From Rickettsiella endosymbiont of Dermanyssus gallinae (lineage in GTDB: Bacteria; Pseudomonadota; Gammaproteobacteria; Diplorickettsiales; Diplorickettsiaceae): a stretch of 64,000 nucleotides of DNA. Of this stretch, positions 48,692 to 57,169 are shown one piece after another (within the stretch, counting starts at the first letter, position 1; every line of letters begins with the position of its first letter). The notes under the pieces are model-generated. The model was not told the origin of the DNA, made no database searches, and saw nothing but the letters and a program-made list of their open reading frames with translations. Where the stretch lies: positions 1,732,001-1,796,000 of the forward strand of contig NZ_CP079094.1 in assembly GCF_019285595.1 (NCBI RefSeq), in the 5' to 3' direction. Position numbers and translations under genes: made by a program.

Positions 48692-48797
48692 TTTTACTCC
48701 TTTTTTATGTTGGTAACGTATAGAATCTTTAAAAATTTATAGAAATTAAAAAACTCCTTTATATTTAGGAATTTTCAACTCCCTTAGTTCTTATATT

Positions 48798-49235
48798 TTA
48801 TTGAATGAATTGAGTTTTTTTATTTTTGGGCTGGAGAATAAAATCCACGTTATCAACCATTAAAATTCCTGCATGCCACGCTTTATATACAGCATGAGGA
48901 ATGTTTTTAGCGTTTAGTTTTAGAGAAAATTTGGCACGAATTTTAATTACGCTGTCTTCTTCTATTTCAAGTATCTCAGCTATTTCTTTGACCTCAAATC
49001 CCCATGAGGTTAGAAAAAGACACCTAAGCTCTTGTTCTGAAAAATCAATAAAAAAAATTGAATTTCTTAGAAATTTATGCGATAAAAACAATGTTTCTAT
49101 TCGTAGCTGTAAAAAATTAGGATTTTTAATGCCTTTGTTTGCTAATGACAATCCTGCTAGCGCATTATAGTAATCATTTTCCCGTACAATAGTTTCATGC
49201 CAGGAAGCATCTCGAATTCTTCTACTGATGCTCAT
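48798..49235 (-). CDS. LuxR-type DNA-binding regulator
   Basis: A 145-residue protein. The C-terminal FSEQELRCLFLTSWGFEVKEIAEILEIEEDSVIKIRAKFSLKLNAKNIPHAVYKAWHAGIL is a LuxR/FixJ-type helix-turn-helix. The N-terminal 70 residues are helical and not a recognisable receiver or autoinducer domain. The frame is open to 49286, but GTGGGGG six bases before the ATG at 49235 sets the start. It shares direction with the receiver gene 106 bp downstream. A similar architecture occurs in Legionella and Coxiella LuxR-type proteins; target genes are unknown. Confidence 0.8.
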   Translation of the reverse strand: MSISRRIRDASWHETIVRENDYYNALAGLSLANKGIKNPNFLQLRIETLFLSHKFLRNSIFFIDFSEQELRCLFLTSWGFEVKEIAEILEIEEDSVIKIRAKFSLKLNAKNIPHAVYKAWHAGILMVDNVDFILQPKNKKTQFIQ

Positions 49236-49615
49236 ATCAACCCCCACGTAACTGAGAGTTAGTGCTGCATCGAAATATAAAGGCACCGATATACATTACA
49301 CATTCTCTTTTTATTTTGGATATGATTATTATGAATCTAGAAAAATTTGATTGTAATTCCAGGTAGATGGACTCCATATAAAAGGACTCCATGTAGATGC
49401 TAGATTTTCTATAAAGGAATTTGATTCGATCAGACGATCGGTATAAGCTTAATACAGCCATGATGCTCGACTCCTAACTTAGTCTTAGTTGTTGAGATAA
49501 ATGGTCAGACAGCGATAGGGTGTTAGTATCACCTGTGTAACTGTCCCCCTTAACTGGGGTTTGACCGGTTTGGATTTAAATATGCCCCTCAACTTAAATT
49601 GAGAGGCATTATTAT
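49236..49615. promoter_or_regulatory. Long regulatory gap upstream of the LuxR-type gene
   Basis: These 380 bases hold no convincing gene. GGACTCCAT occurs twice 15 bp apart (49369-49377 and 49384-49392), a possible pair of protein-binding sites. A hairpin at 49582-49609 (ATGCC-C-CTCAA paired with TTGAG-A-GGCAT around a six-base loop) is a terminator-like structure for the gene at 49616-49948, although no T-run follows. A second small hairpin (CCCC/GGGG) lies near 49543-49560. Confidence 0.45.
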
Positions 49616-49948
49616 TTAAGCTCTCTCTTCTAGCAGTGGACTGAAATAATCTTGATAGAGTTGGTTTAATTTTCTTTTACGAAGGATTAATTCGGTCACG
49701 ATCGCTTCTATTACAATCAACCTTTTAGAAGAAAGTTTGTGCAATCTCTTAACATCCATTAGAGCGATATCACCATTTTTTAATAGCTTATCACTCGATT
49801 TGGATTTAACTTGAACGTGAAATAAGAGATTAGTCGCTTCGTCTATAAGCTCTTTTAATTGCCGAATTAAACCTTTGATTTGAAATAGGTAATCGCTGGC
49901 AGGTTGTTTCAGATGGACTAATTGATTTAAACTGACGTTTGCGGTCAT
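49616..49948 (-). CDS. Helical protein of unknown function
   Basis: A 110-residue, mostly helical and charged protein (LVHLKQPASDYLFQIKGLIRQLKELIDEATNLL; KRLIVIEAIVTELILRKRKLNQLY). I do not recognise a family. The frame is open to 49984, but GGAG six bases before the ATG at 49948 gives a much better start. Two inverted repeats lie just upstream of it. No membrane or signal segment. Confidence 0.6.
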   Translation of the reverse strand: MTANVSLNQLVHLKQPASDYLFQIKGLIRQLKELIDEATNLLFHVQVKSKSSDKLLKNGDIALMDVKRLHKLSSKRLIVIEAIVTELILRKRKLNQLYQDYFSPLLEERA

Positions 49949-50035
49949 AACTAACTCCACATAGTTGGTTGTGTTTGTCCTCAAGGTGTATCAGACCTTG
50001 GGGAACGCTTAATATTTACTCTTCTACTTTATCAA

Positions 50036-50071
50036 ACCCAACAGGATAAGTAAATACTTATCCTGTTGGGT
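50036..50071. promoter_or_regulatory. Perfect 36-bp palindrome
   Basis: Two 17-bp arms starting ACCCAACAGGATAAGTA are exact reverse complements around a 2-base centre (AA). It lies between the divergent genes at 49616-49948 and 50142-50330. No T-run follows in either direction, so it is more likely a binding site (for example for the ribbon-helix-helix protein) or a hairpin at an mRNA start than a terminator. A second, imperfect hairpin (CCTCAAGGT with ACCTTGGGG) lies at about 49979-50003. Confidence 0.6.
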
Positions 50072-50141
50072 GCGTATCTACTTATTCTATAAATGTAGTA
50101 AACTTTAATAATGTGTATTAAATGTAAACAATGGTATCTAA

Positions 50142-50330
50142 ATGACTAAAAGTGAAAAAAAATCTTCTACGGGGGGCAAAAAACCACCGAAAGATTCTAT
50201 TAGAATGAACATAAATGTTCCTATAGCTTTTTATAAAGAGATTCAACATAGAGCTATAGATGAAGGCATGACTGTTACTGAGCTAGTTATTAAAGCTATA
50301 AAAAATCTTCCTAGTAAAAAGAAAGATTAA
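50142..50330 (+). CDS. Ribbon-helix-helix DNA-binding protein
   Basis: A 62-residue protein. After a Lys-rich N-terminus comes the beta strand and two helices of an Arc/MetJ/CopG fold: RMNINVPIAFYKEIQHRAIDEGMTVTELVIKAIKNL. Such small regulators bind palindromes as dimers of dimers and often act as antitoxins or plasmid/phage repressors. No toxin partner is directly beside it. The perfect palindrome 70 bp upstream is a plausible target. Confidence 0.75.
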   Translation: MTKSEKKSSTGGKKPPKDSIRMNINVPIAFYKEIQHRAIDEGMTVTELVIKAIKNLPSKKKD

Positions 50331-50435
50331 TATCAATTTTTTGAACCTATTTATCAGTCGCAATAAAAAACAATGCGGTTTCTCTGTGCTAAGCTTTAAA
50401 CCCTGCTCATTTATTGAGAAGGATCTAAAACAACA

Positions 50436-50795
50436 TTAAGCAGCCATTCTTGAATTATTATCATGTCTTCTAGGCCTATTTGATACAATTTCCACTTGTA
50501 CATTTAAGCCGTCGCGATCAACTAGATCTTGAAGCGACAATCTAATAAATTGTTCTTTTGAATAACCTAATATTTCAGCATATTTTGATGCCAACTTAGG
50601 GCTAACAAATTTACGTTCGTGCTCAATATCACATAAATGTTGCTTACTAATCTTAAGTTTAGTTGCAAAATCAATTTGAGATAATTCATCGGCTTGACGA
50701 ATAGCCCAAATGAGCTTTCCAAAACTAAGTTGAATCTTAGTAATTTTCTCTATTTCTTTTAAGGTTTTCTCTGTTTTTTTACTTTTAATACTCAT
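50436..50795 (-). CDS. Antitoxin of HigBA-like pair (XRE HTH)
   Basis: A 119-residue protein with an XRE-type helix-turn-helix (IRQADELSQIDFATKLKISKQHLCDIEHERKFVSPKLASKYAEILG) in the middle and a charged C-terminal tail (SNRPRRHDNNSRMAA). It follows the toxin gene with an 11-bp overlap, toxin first, the order of higBA modules. It should neutralise the toxin and bind the palindrome over the promoter at 51079-51107. Confidence 0.85.
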   Translation of the reverse strand: MSIKSKKTEKTLKEIEKITKIQLSFGKLIWAIRQADELSQIDFATKLKISKQHLCDIEHERKFVSPKLASKYAEILGYSKEQFIRLSLQDLVDRDGLNVQVEIVSNRPRRHDNNSRMAA

Positions 50796-51072
50796 GTTTA
50801 TTAACCTCCCTAATTTCTACAAATTTGATAAGGCCTGATTTACTGATAGTATATATAGCCCGATAAGCAATATTCAGACGTATTGAGCGTTGTCCTTTCC
50901 TCTTTCCCTTTAAAGGCTCATCATGATAGCCAGGTATTTTCCTGACTTCACTTAGCCCGTGATGGCCTACTGCATCTACCCATATTTGAAGTTTAACAGC
51001 GATAGGCAAGGGGACTTTTTTTAAGTCTTTTTTAGCCTTTGCAGATAAAAGAACATCGAAAATATCACTCAT
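50785..51072 (-). CDS. RelE/HigB-like mRNA interferase toxin
   Basis: A 95-residue toxin of the RelE/ParE fold: FDVLLSAKAKKDLKKVPLPIAVKLQIWVDAVGHHGLSEVRKIPGYHDEPLKGKRKGQRSIRLNIAYRAIYTI. The KIPGYHDEPLKG-x-RSIRLN-x-AYRA pattern is typical of the HigB/RelE killer group that cuts ribosome-bound mRNA. A GTG at 51087 is open in frame but lies inside the promoter, so I choose the ATG at 51072. It overlaps the antitoxin gene by 11 bp. Confidence 0.85.
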   Translation of the reverse strand: MSDIFDVLLSAKAKKDLKKVPLPIAVKLQIWVDAVGHHGLSEVRKIPGYHDEPLKGKRKGQRSIRLNIAYRAIYTISKSGLIKFVEIREVNKHEY

Positions 51073-51078
51073 ATTAAG

Positions 51079-51107
51079 ATAGTACACTAAATAGGTGTAC
51101 TTGTCAA
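51079..51107 (-). promoter_or_regulatory. Toxin-antitoxin promoter with overlapping operator
   Basis: On the minus strand TTGACA (51107-51102), a 17-bp spacer and TACTAT (51084-51079) form a near-consensus sigma-70 promoter. The inverted repeat AGTACAC-N7-GTGTACT (51081-51101) fills the spacer and reaches both boxes, an ideal autorepression site. Only six bases separate the -10 box from the ATG at 51072, so the transcript is probably leaderless or nearly so. Confidence 0.8.
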
Positions 51108-51396
51108 ACGCTAAATAAGAAACGGCTAGAACGTATAATATTCACACTTAATAAGCGGTTATACCAATAAAAAAAATAAATATGTTTTCTATTTATTAAA
51201 TTGATATTTATCAGAATAAATTATTTTTATTACTACGATAATTTTTATAAGTTTTATAAATGCAGAGTGCGTTAAACTGAATATTAGTTTAGCAAATGGT
51301 ATATTAAGGATAATTAATTTATCTATTTATAAAATAGATTCAATTACCATACACTCTACGGAGTTTTATTAGAAAATTACTTTACAGGGGATAGCA
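51108..51396 (+). promoter_or_regulatory. AT-rich leader of the large cargo operon
   Basis: About 290 very AT-rich bases with no gene. It must hold the promoter of the 997-aa/783-aa operon, but many TATAAT-like words make a choice arbitrary. An AGGGGA ribosome site ends six bases before the ATG at 51397. Confidence 0.4.
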
Positions 51397-54390
51397 ATGC
51401 TTTCAGCAGCAGCAACAGGAGCCACGGCGGTAGCAGCAGGAATCACGGCGGCTGAAGCCATACATATACTATTTGAATATCTGCATCGTTTATTATTGAT
51501 CGAAGAATCTTTACATAACGCTCATAAAGGAGGGAGCTTTATTGTACATTTCGCCCAAAAGCAGTATCAAAAACGCCAAGATGAAAAACATCCAAATCAG
51601 GAAATAGTACGAAATGCAAAAACACGCTACGATTTTAAGATTACCGACAATGCTGACAAAGCTATTCTGAAAATTAAAAAAGAAGCTGAAAAGTATCTGA
51701 CTGACCTAAATGATCGTGTTAGTGATTTAGAAAAGGCACTAACAAGTTTTATAGAAATCGAGACAGCTTTAACAAATCTCGTTTCTGTATTGACCTCTAA
51801 TGACTACCGCACGCTCCTCTCCTATGTAGGAAGGATTAAAGGCTACTTTCAAATCTTTGAAAACAATTTCACAAAATTTATTGATTCGCTTGTATTGCCA
51901 CCTCGTCAAACGTTGTATATCGCCGATTTATTATGTGAGAAAGAGCCAAAAGCGCCAAGCGTAATCACTCGATATAATAACCGCTTAAAAAGCATTGAGG
52001 GTTGCATTGAACAACTGAAAAAAAAAGAACAAGCAATTGCTGCCCAGGTTTATCAAAGCTTCAGTGCCATCTACTTGAGACCTGCAACAAACTCAAGCAC
52101 TGTTAGCGTTTTCCGTAGAGTGCGGCCTAATGATCCATTACAGCAAATCATCCAACTGTGCATGAATTACCCTGATCAAATATCGCAAAGAATGCATGCG
52201 TTCCTGCCAAACAATCCAGTACTTGCCACTACCTGTACTGATATCCTCAAGCTATTCATAACCATTCAACAAGCCTACAAAGCAAAACTGACCAACCCAT
52301 TTGAGACCAAACCAGATTGGGCTCCCCTACTAACTGAAGCTAAACAGAGAGTAGTCGGGCAGCGTATTTTTCTACATACGATGGATGTGCACGCTGCCAA
52401 AGAGGATGAAAAATTACTGATGGCTCATATTTTCTTACCTAAAGCTATTTCCGAATACGAGATGGAACAAATTGAAGTCGATCAGCAGGCTCATAAGATG
52501 GCATGCAGTTTACGCAATTGGCAAATCGAGAAGTGCATACAACTTATTCGGCTTCTCAGTACAATAATAGAAATAGTATGGTTACCGGATAAGGATTACG
52601 AGGAACAGCAATTGGAGGAACTGCGACAACGACTGGAAGGACTACAACCGGAGGAGCAGCGACCAGTAGAACGGCAACTGGAGGAACTGCGACGGGAACT
52701 GAAGGATCGGCACTTGCTAATAGAGTGGCTCAGAACAAACGAAAGAAAACAGAGTTTGATCGAACTGTACAAAGAAATTTTAGTTTTACCCTGTTGTTTT
52801 AGCGAAGACAACATAAAATCAGCACTTGAAAAAAGCTTATTGTCTGATGAGCTTATTCAAGAACATCGAGGCAGCCGCTGGGGCGCTATCTGGAAAAAAA
52901 ATGATACCTTGATCCAGTTACCAAAATCATTTACGACGAATGTTGGATCGAAGCATCGCACAGATGACCCAAGACAAAAATCTCTCCCCATCTCTCTTGA
53001 GATGTGGCAACTATCCAAAGATGTTGTTGCCGATCTTAAACGGTTACAAAAGGCGTTGGAGGGAAGTCAATCTCGTTATACAGAGATAATTAACGCCTTC
53101 CCCAGAAAACAAACAACAGCTTCCGAGGTACACGAAAATCAAGCACATCAAGCGAGCGTAGCACGTATCAAGCAAGCCCAAAGACGTATCTGTAATGAGA
53201 TTTCTTCTCCCTCTTCAACCATCAGCTTATTTCATTATTTGTATCAGACTAAAACCATCAATAAAGCAGATAAAGAACAGCAAGTACCAACCCTAGATGA
53301 TTTATCCTATGTGATTTATAGAGGAGTCGATCCGAATGGGGTTTGCGACTGGAAAGAAAATACTAAAACCTCTTCCCGATCCAAGCAACTCACGCATTAT
53401 TTTTACCCGGATAAAAAAAAAGATGACTCAAGAAAGAAAGCTTGGTTTTACGCTTGCACCGAATGTCAAATAGATAGGGTGCCTCTATTCTTTCATTTAT
53501 TTACCGATCGCTTCTTAGTTTCAACAAACACGCCTAACCCAGCACCAACATCATCACTAGTCGCGATTAATAATAGTCTTTCCATACAAGCTATCGTCAA
53601 GGACTCCAAAAAAACGCTGTCTATCATTACTAACAGTAAGGCGTTGCGCAGTGTGCCACCTAAAATGGTAAAAAAACTAGAGATTATTTTTACAGATTTG
53701 CTAGATTACTATTTGTCAGCTTTAGCGAGAATGGAGCCGGAGTATTACAACGAATTACCGCTCATAAAACGATGGGGGTGTTCATTTAGAAATGGAATTA
53801 GATCTAATCTTAAAGTTGAACAAGGGCAACCTGAAGTCGGACAAGAGCGACTGGACAGTGTGCGAATATATATTGGCGATTTATGTACTCTATTATCGGA
53901 AGAAGATGTAGAGAGCATTAGCAACGTGTTAGATGACTTGGAAGAAAATTATAAGAACATGAGCAAGAAAGCCACACTTGGCCGTAGCAGTGTTTTATAT
54001 AAGATAATGGAAAGGTTCGTCACAGGCCCTCTTATAGACATCAAAAAACTGAAGGAAAATGATCTTGGGTCCGCTTCGGGTTCGGGGCTGACTGCGCAAC
54101 GAACAGAAACACCGACAACTACTGACGAAAGCAGAGAAACAGAAAGAACCGAAGCTCGAGGACAAGAGACAGAAGCTCGAGGACAAGAGACAGAAACACA
54201 AGAACAAACGACAGAAGCAGAGAAAAAACGTCTACACGAAGTTTTATTAGCTAAAAAAGGACGACCGCCTACATCACAAGCAACCGTAGCAGCATCACCG
54301 GCGGCTTTCTTTCCAGCTACAACTACACCACGAGCATCAAATACTGAAGCTGCCAATCTTAACTTACCAGGATGTAGCAATGCCTCCTAA
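51397..54390 (+). CDS. Very large prophage-cargo protein of unknown function (997 aa)
   Basis: I do not recognise a family. The N-terminus (AAATGATAVAAGITAAEAIHILFEYLHRLLLI) is Ala-rich and hydrophobic. The body is soluble and helical, with charged coiled-coil stretches (about 85-125, and the EEQQLEELRQRLEG-type block about 403-440). Residues about 905-950 are Glu/Thr-rich and contain a tandem heptad EARGQET twice. The final 40 residues, with TVAASPAAFF, resemble the tail of the next protein, and 31 bases of DNA there are identical (54282-54312 and 56636-56666). The gene overlaps the next by 11 bp. It looks like an effector-type protein with a conserved C-terminal tail; secretion by a Dot/Icm system is inference. 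Confidence 0.8.
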   Translation: MLSAAATGATAVAAGITAAEAIHILFEYLHRLLLIEESLHNAHKGGSFIVHFAQKQYQKRQDEKHPNQEIVRNAKTRYDFKITDNADKAILKIKKEAEKYLTDLNDRVSDLEKALTSFIEIETALTNLVSVLTSNDYRTLLSYVGRIKGYFQIFENNFTKFIDSLVLPPRQTLYIADLLCEKEPKAPSVITRYNNRLKSIEGCIEQLKKKEQAIAAQVYQSFSAIYLRPATNSSTVSVFRRVRPNDPLQQIIQLCMNYPDQISQRMHAFLPNNPVLATTCTDILKLFITIQQAYKAKLTNPFETKPDWAPLLTEAKQRVVGQRIFLHTMDVHAAKEDEKLLMAHIFLPKAISEYEMEQIEVDQQAHKMACSLRNWQIEKCIQLIRLLSTIIEIVWLPDKDYEEQQLEELRQRLEGLQPEEQRPVERQLEELRRELKDRHLLIEWLRTNERKQSLIELYKEILVLPCCFSEDNIKSALEKSLLSDELIQEHRGSRWGAIWKKNDTLIQLPKSFTTNVGSKHRTDDPRQKSLPISLEMWQLSKDVVADLKRLQKALEGSQSRYTEIINAFPRKQTTASEVHENQAHQASVARIKQAQRRICNEISSPSSTISLFHYLYQTKTINKADKEQQVPTLDDLSYVIYRGVDPNGVCDWKENTKTSSRSKQLTHYFYPDKKKDDSRKKAWFYACTECQIDRVPLFFHLFTDRFLVSTNTPNPAPTSSLVAINNSLSIQAIVKDSKKTLSIITNSKALRSVPPKMVKKLEIIFTDLLDYYLSALARMEPEYYNELPLIKRWGCSFRNGIRSNLKVEQGQPEVGQERLDSVRIYIGDLCTLLSEEDVESISNVLDDLEENYKNMSKKATLGRSSVLYKIMERFVTGPLIDIKKLKENDLGSASGSGLTAQRTETPTTTDESRETERTEARGQETEARGQETETQEQTTEAEKKRLHEVLLAKKGRPPTSQATVAASPAAFFPATTTPRASNTEAANLNLPGCSNAS

Positions 54391-56731
54391 AACCAACACT
54401 CCCGGTACAGACTCTGCAAACCAGTTGTTGCAGCGCAATCCACTTCTCTACCGCTGGATAACAAATTGTTTCCCGATATCTCAAATCAAGAGTCTCGTAT
54501 GGACATCCGATTGGCTCGAACCCTTGCAGATAGAACTGAAAAAGACAAGCTCAGTGACCATTAAACAGGGATATAAGCTACTCACTGAAGAATTCAACAG
54601 CCTGCTGGGACAGCAACACCTAACTGACGAGAATACACAAAATGATTGGGCGTCTGCTTTATTATTAAAGCTACTTGTGATGTATGTCTATAGAAAAAAC
54701 GCTACAGAATGCTATCGTGATCAATTAGTTGAGCTACCAGCAATGCCATGGACAAAGCATGCCACTCTGGTGATGACAAAAGTACCTAAAGCGGCTTACT
54801 TAAATCAGTTACGCCAATTAGTCTATAGAGCCATCCATGAACAACCCATCGACCACACAGTGGATCACGCTTTACTCACGATCCAACAGCACGCACTGAA
54901 CTTCTACTTCAAACAATTTTTGGATGAGCTGCGTAATACAACTCAAAACTGCCCGTTTCCCGATAAAGAAGATAGTACCTATAATCGCTATACTAAAATG
55001 ATTGGCGTGCTACATGTTTACATCGGTGAAATAGATGACTCATCACTAAAAGAAAAAGAAACAGCACATTTATCAAAACTTTTATTGGAACAATTAACAC
55101 AACTCATAGAAACTACCAGCACACTGGATTTATCCCCTTCCTGGATAGAACGCTTGAAGCAATGGATACAAACGTGTATTAGCCAACTGACATCGTTGTA
55201 TACAAAGACACCCAGCGCTGCAGAAACCTCATATTTACGGCTACTCGGCATCAGTGAACGATTACGAAAATCCACTAGAAAAGCGGTTCGAAATAAAAAA
55301 TTTCAATCCCCTGAATTGATACGGGAAGGTTGTTGGTTATATTTTTCATTGCATGAACAACTCATCACCCAATGGGTAGATAAAGAGAAACACGCTCTGG
55401 AATATCAATCGACAGCACTGGCTTTATTTGAAAGTTTTATGAGTACGTTTGACTGGCCAGATACGTTTAAAAAAGGGATTTTAGGCGAGAACCCTCTAAA
55501 ATCACAGAGATTTTTTACATTCAACCGAAAAAAAACTACGCCGGTTGAACACTGGGAGTCCTTGCTGGATCCGGCCTTAAATAAACTGTGTGCTGATTTC
55601 TTTATGAGGGACTGGTTTGAGTATCATGGTTATCCCCATAAGGGATCCTTTCTACAATGGCTGCTCTCTCGACAGGAACTTCGTCTAATGGCCAAGATCA
55701 AGGAGTATGTAAGCACCGAAGAATGGGCTTTCCAAGAAGATGAAATTCCTTTTTTTGATAAAAGAAACCTCTACCGTTTAGTGCAAGAGATTCATAAAGA
55801 TTTCTGTGCAGATTTAAATCAGATCACGCAAATGATTCTAAGTGTTTGGTTTCAAGAAATTGGACGCATGGTTCCTCACGCTGATTTAGCCAATAGTCTA
55901 TTAAAACCAGAGCGCTGGTTGTATCAAATAAATAAAGAACCAATAATATGGACAGAAGATTCTATTCCTAAGCTTGCCTTTCTCATGTTGGGAGCGATTG
56001 AGCGTTTAGGCGCTGGCTTCTATTTCTTTCCTCCGTTCCAAAAACGCTGGTTCGAATTTCAAGAGGCGTTGGATGCACATTCAGGCAACGCCGTAGAGTT
56101 TGTACAGCAACACCATGTTGAGATTGCCGCGATCATTAAAAAATTATTATTGATGTTTCACACGGATAAAAAATCCGAAGCTCACAGGAATGACGCTCGA
56201 TTAAAAGAGCAATTACAGTACCATTTTCGACGGATCCAGTCTGTAAGAGATGATTTGCAAAAATTCAGAGAGCGAAATCCCAATGAATTAAAAAGTTCCG
56301 ATGCTGAAAGAGCAGCAGACTCATTATTAAGGCACCTAAAAAAAGTCGTACTTAATTGTATGCATTATCATGTCAACAGCATGCAATGGAGTGTCTATAT
56401 GTTCTCTCTCTCGCCTGATGAGCTACAAGAGTATAGCGAAGAAACCCGTCAACACATCAATGAACGCAAGCAGATGGATACTAGGACGGCCAAAGCACGC
56501 AAAAAGACAAAAGAAGCAGAAGCTCGAATAAAAGAGAAACAAGCTCGAATAAAAGCGAATCAAGCGGAGATAGAACATCTAAAAGCTTTATTAGCTGAAC
56601 CAGAACAAAATACTCCACCACCAGTAACCGTAGCAGCATCACCGGCGGCTTTCTTTTCGGTTCCAACTACATCCCAAACACCTACTGATGTTAAAAATCT
56701 CGTCGTAGCAAAATATCCCTTTGGTTCCTAA
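54380..56731 (+). CDS. Large prophage-cargo protein of unknown function (783 aa), partner of the 997-aa protein
   Basis: I do not recognise a family. It is a soluble, Trp- and Leu-rich helical protein (WITNCFPISQIKSLVWTSDWLEPLQ; WFQEIGRMVPHADLANSLLKPERWLYQINK) with a C-terminal coiled coil (ARKKTKEAEARIKEKQARIK, about 705-745), followed by the tail PVTVAASPAAFFSVPTTSQ shared with the upstream protein. AGGA precedes the ATG, which lies inside the upstream gene, so the two are translationally coupled. It is the last gene before attR. The tail sharing suggests a common secretion or binding signal, or a duplicated 3' end. Confidence 0.8.
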   Translation: MPPKTNTPGTDSANQLLQRNPLLYRWITNCFPISQIKSLVWTSDWLEPLQIELKKTSSVTIKQGYKLLTEEFNSLLGQQHLTDENTQNDWASALLLKLLVMYVYRKNATECYRDQLVELPAMPWTKHATLVMTKVPKAAYLNQLRQLVYRAIHEQPIDHTVDHALLTIQQHALNFYFKQFLDELRNTTQNCPFPDKEDSTYNRYTKMIGVLHVYIGEIDDSSLKEKETAHLSKLLLEQLTQLIETTSTLDLSPSWIERLKQWIQTCISQLTSLYTKTPSAAETSYLRLLGISERLRKSTRKAVRNKKFQSPELIREGCWLYFSLHEQLITQWVDKEKHALEYQSTALALFESFMSTFDWPDTFKKGILGENPLKSQRFFTFNRKKTTPVEHWESLLDPALNKLCADFFMRDWFEYHGYPHKGSFLQWLLSRQELRLMAKIKEYVSTEEWAFQEDEIPFFDKRNLYRLVQEIHKDFCADLNQITQMILSVWFQEIGRMVPHADLANSLLKPERWLYQINKEPIIWTEDSIPKLAFLMLGAIERLGAGFYFFPPFQKRWFEFQEALDAHSGNAVEFVQQHHVEIAAIIKKLLLMFHTDKKSEAHRNDARLKEQLQYHFRRIQSVRDDLQKFRERNPNELKSSDAERAADSLLRHLKKVVLNCMHYHVNSMQWSVYMFSLSPDELQEYSEETRQHINERKQMDTRTAKARKKTKEAEARIKEKQARIKANQAEIEHLKALLAEPEQNTPPPVTVAASPAAFFSVPTTSQTPTDVKNLVVAKYPFGS

Positions 56732-56956
56732 CATTGAGAGGATTATAGATAAAATCAATTTTTTCATAAAAATCCTTCATGTGTATTGTTTTATCGCCAA
56801 TAGAATAATAACATACCCAAAGATGCGAAAAAGCTTTACCAAAACCCACGCGTAACCTATTGATTTTACAGGAGTCTATAAATACTAAAATAACCACTAA
56901 ACCAACCTGGCATCTATCCAAAAGGATATAAAAGTACACCTTTTTTCAAAGAGTTA
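56732..56956. other. Non-coding end of the prophage
   Basis: 225 bases without a convincing gene between the 783-aa protein and attR. AT-rich, with no clear terminator hairpin. An open frame on the minus strand (56691-56939) has no supporting ribosome site or family pattern and I leave it out. Confidence 0.4.
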
Positions 56957-57041
<85 letters not shown>

Positions 57042-57169
57042 TTAATAATCAACACCTTGTGGTACGTTGCAAACTTAATAACAATTTCAAACTACCGTGA
57101 TTTCACTGGTTGCTATTTGATTTTAGTACTCGGCTCGAACATTATCTATAAAAATAACAAAGGCAACCC

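Noticed and set aside
49237-49461. Small minus-strand frame rich in MESFYMESIYLE-like repeats
   Set aside because: It overlaps the LuxR leader, has no ribosome site and comes from the short direct repeats there.
51073-51087. GTG start for the RelE-like toxin
   Set aside because: It lies within the -10/-35 spacer of the module's own promoter.
52596-54380. Long open frames antisense to the 997-aa gene, Ser/Cys-rich
   Set aside because: They are shadows of low-complexity Glu/Gln/Arg codons on the other strand.
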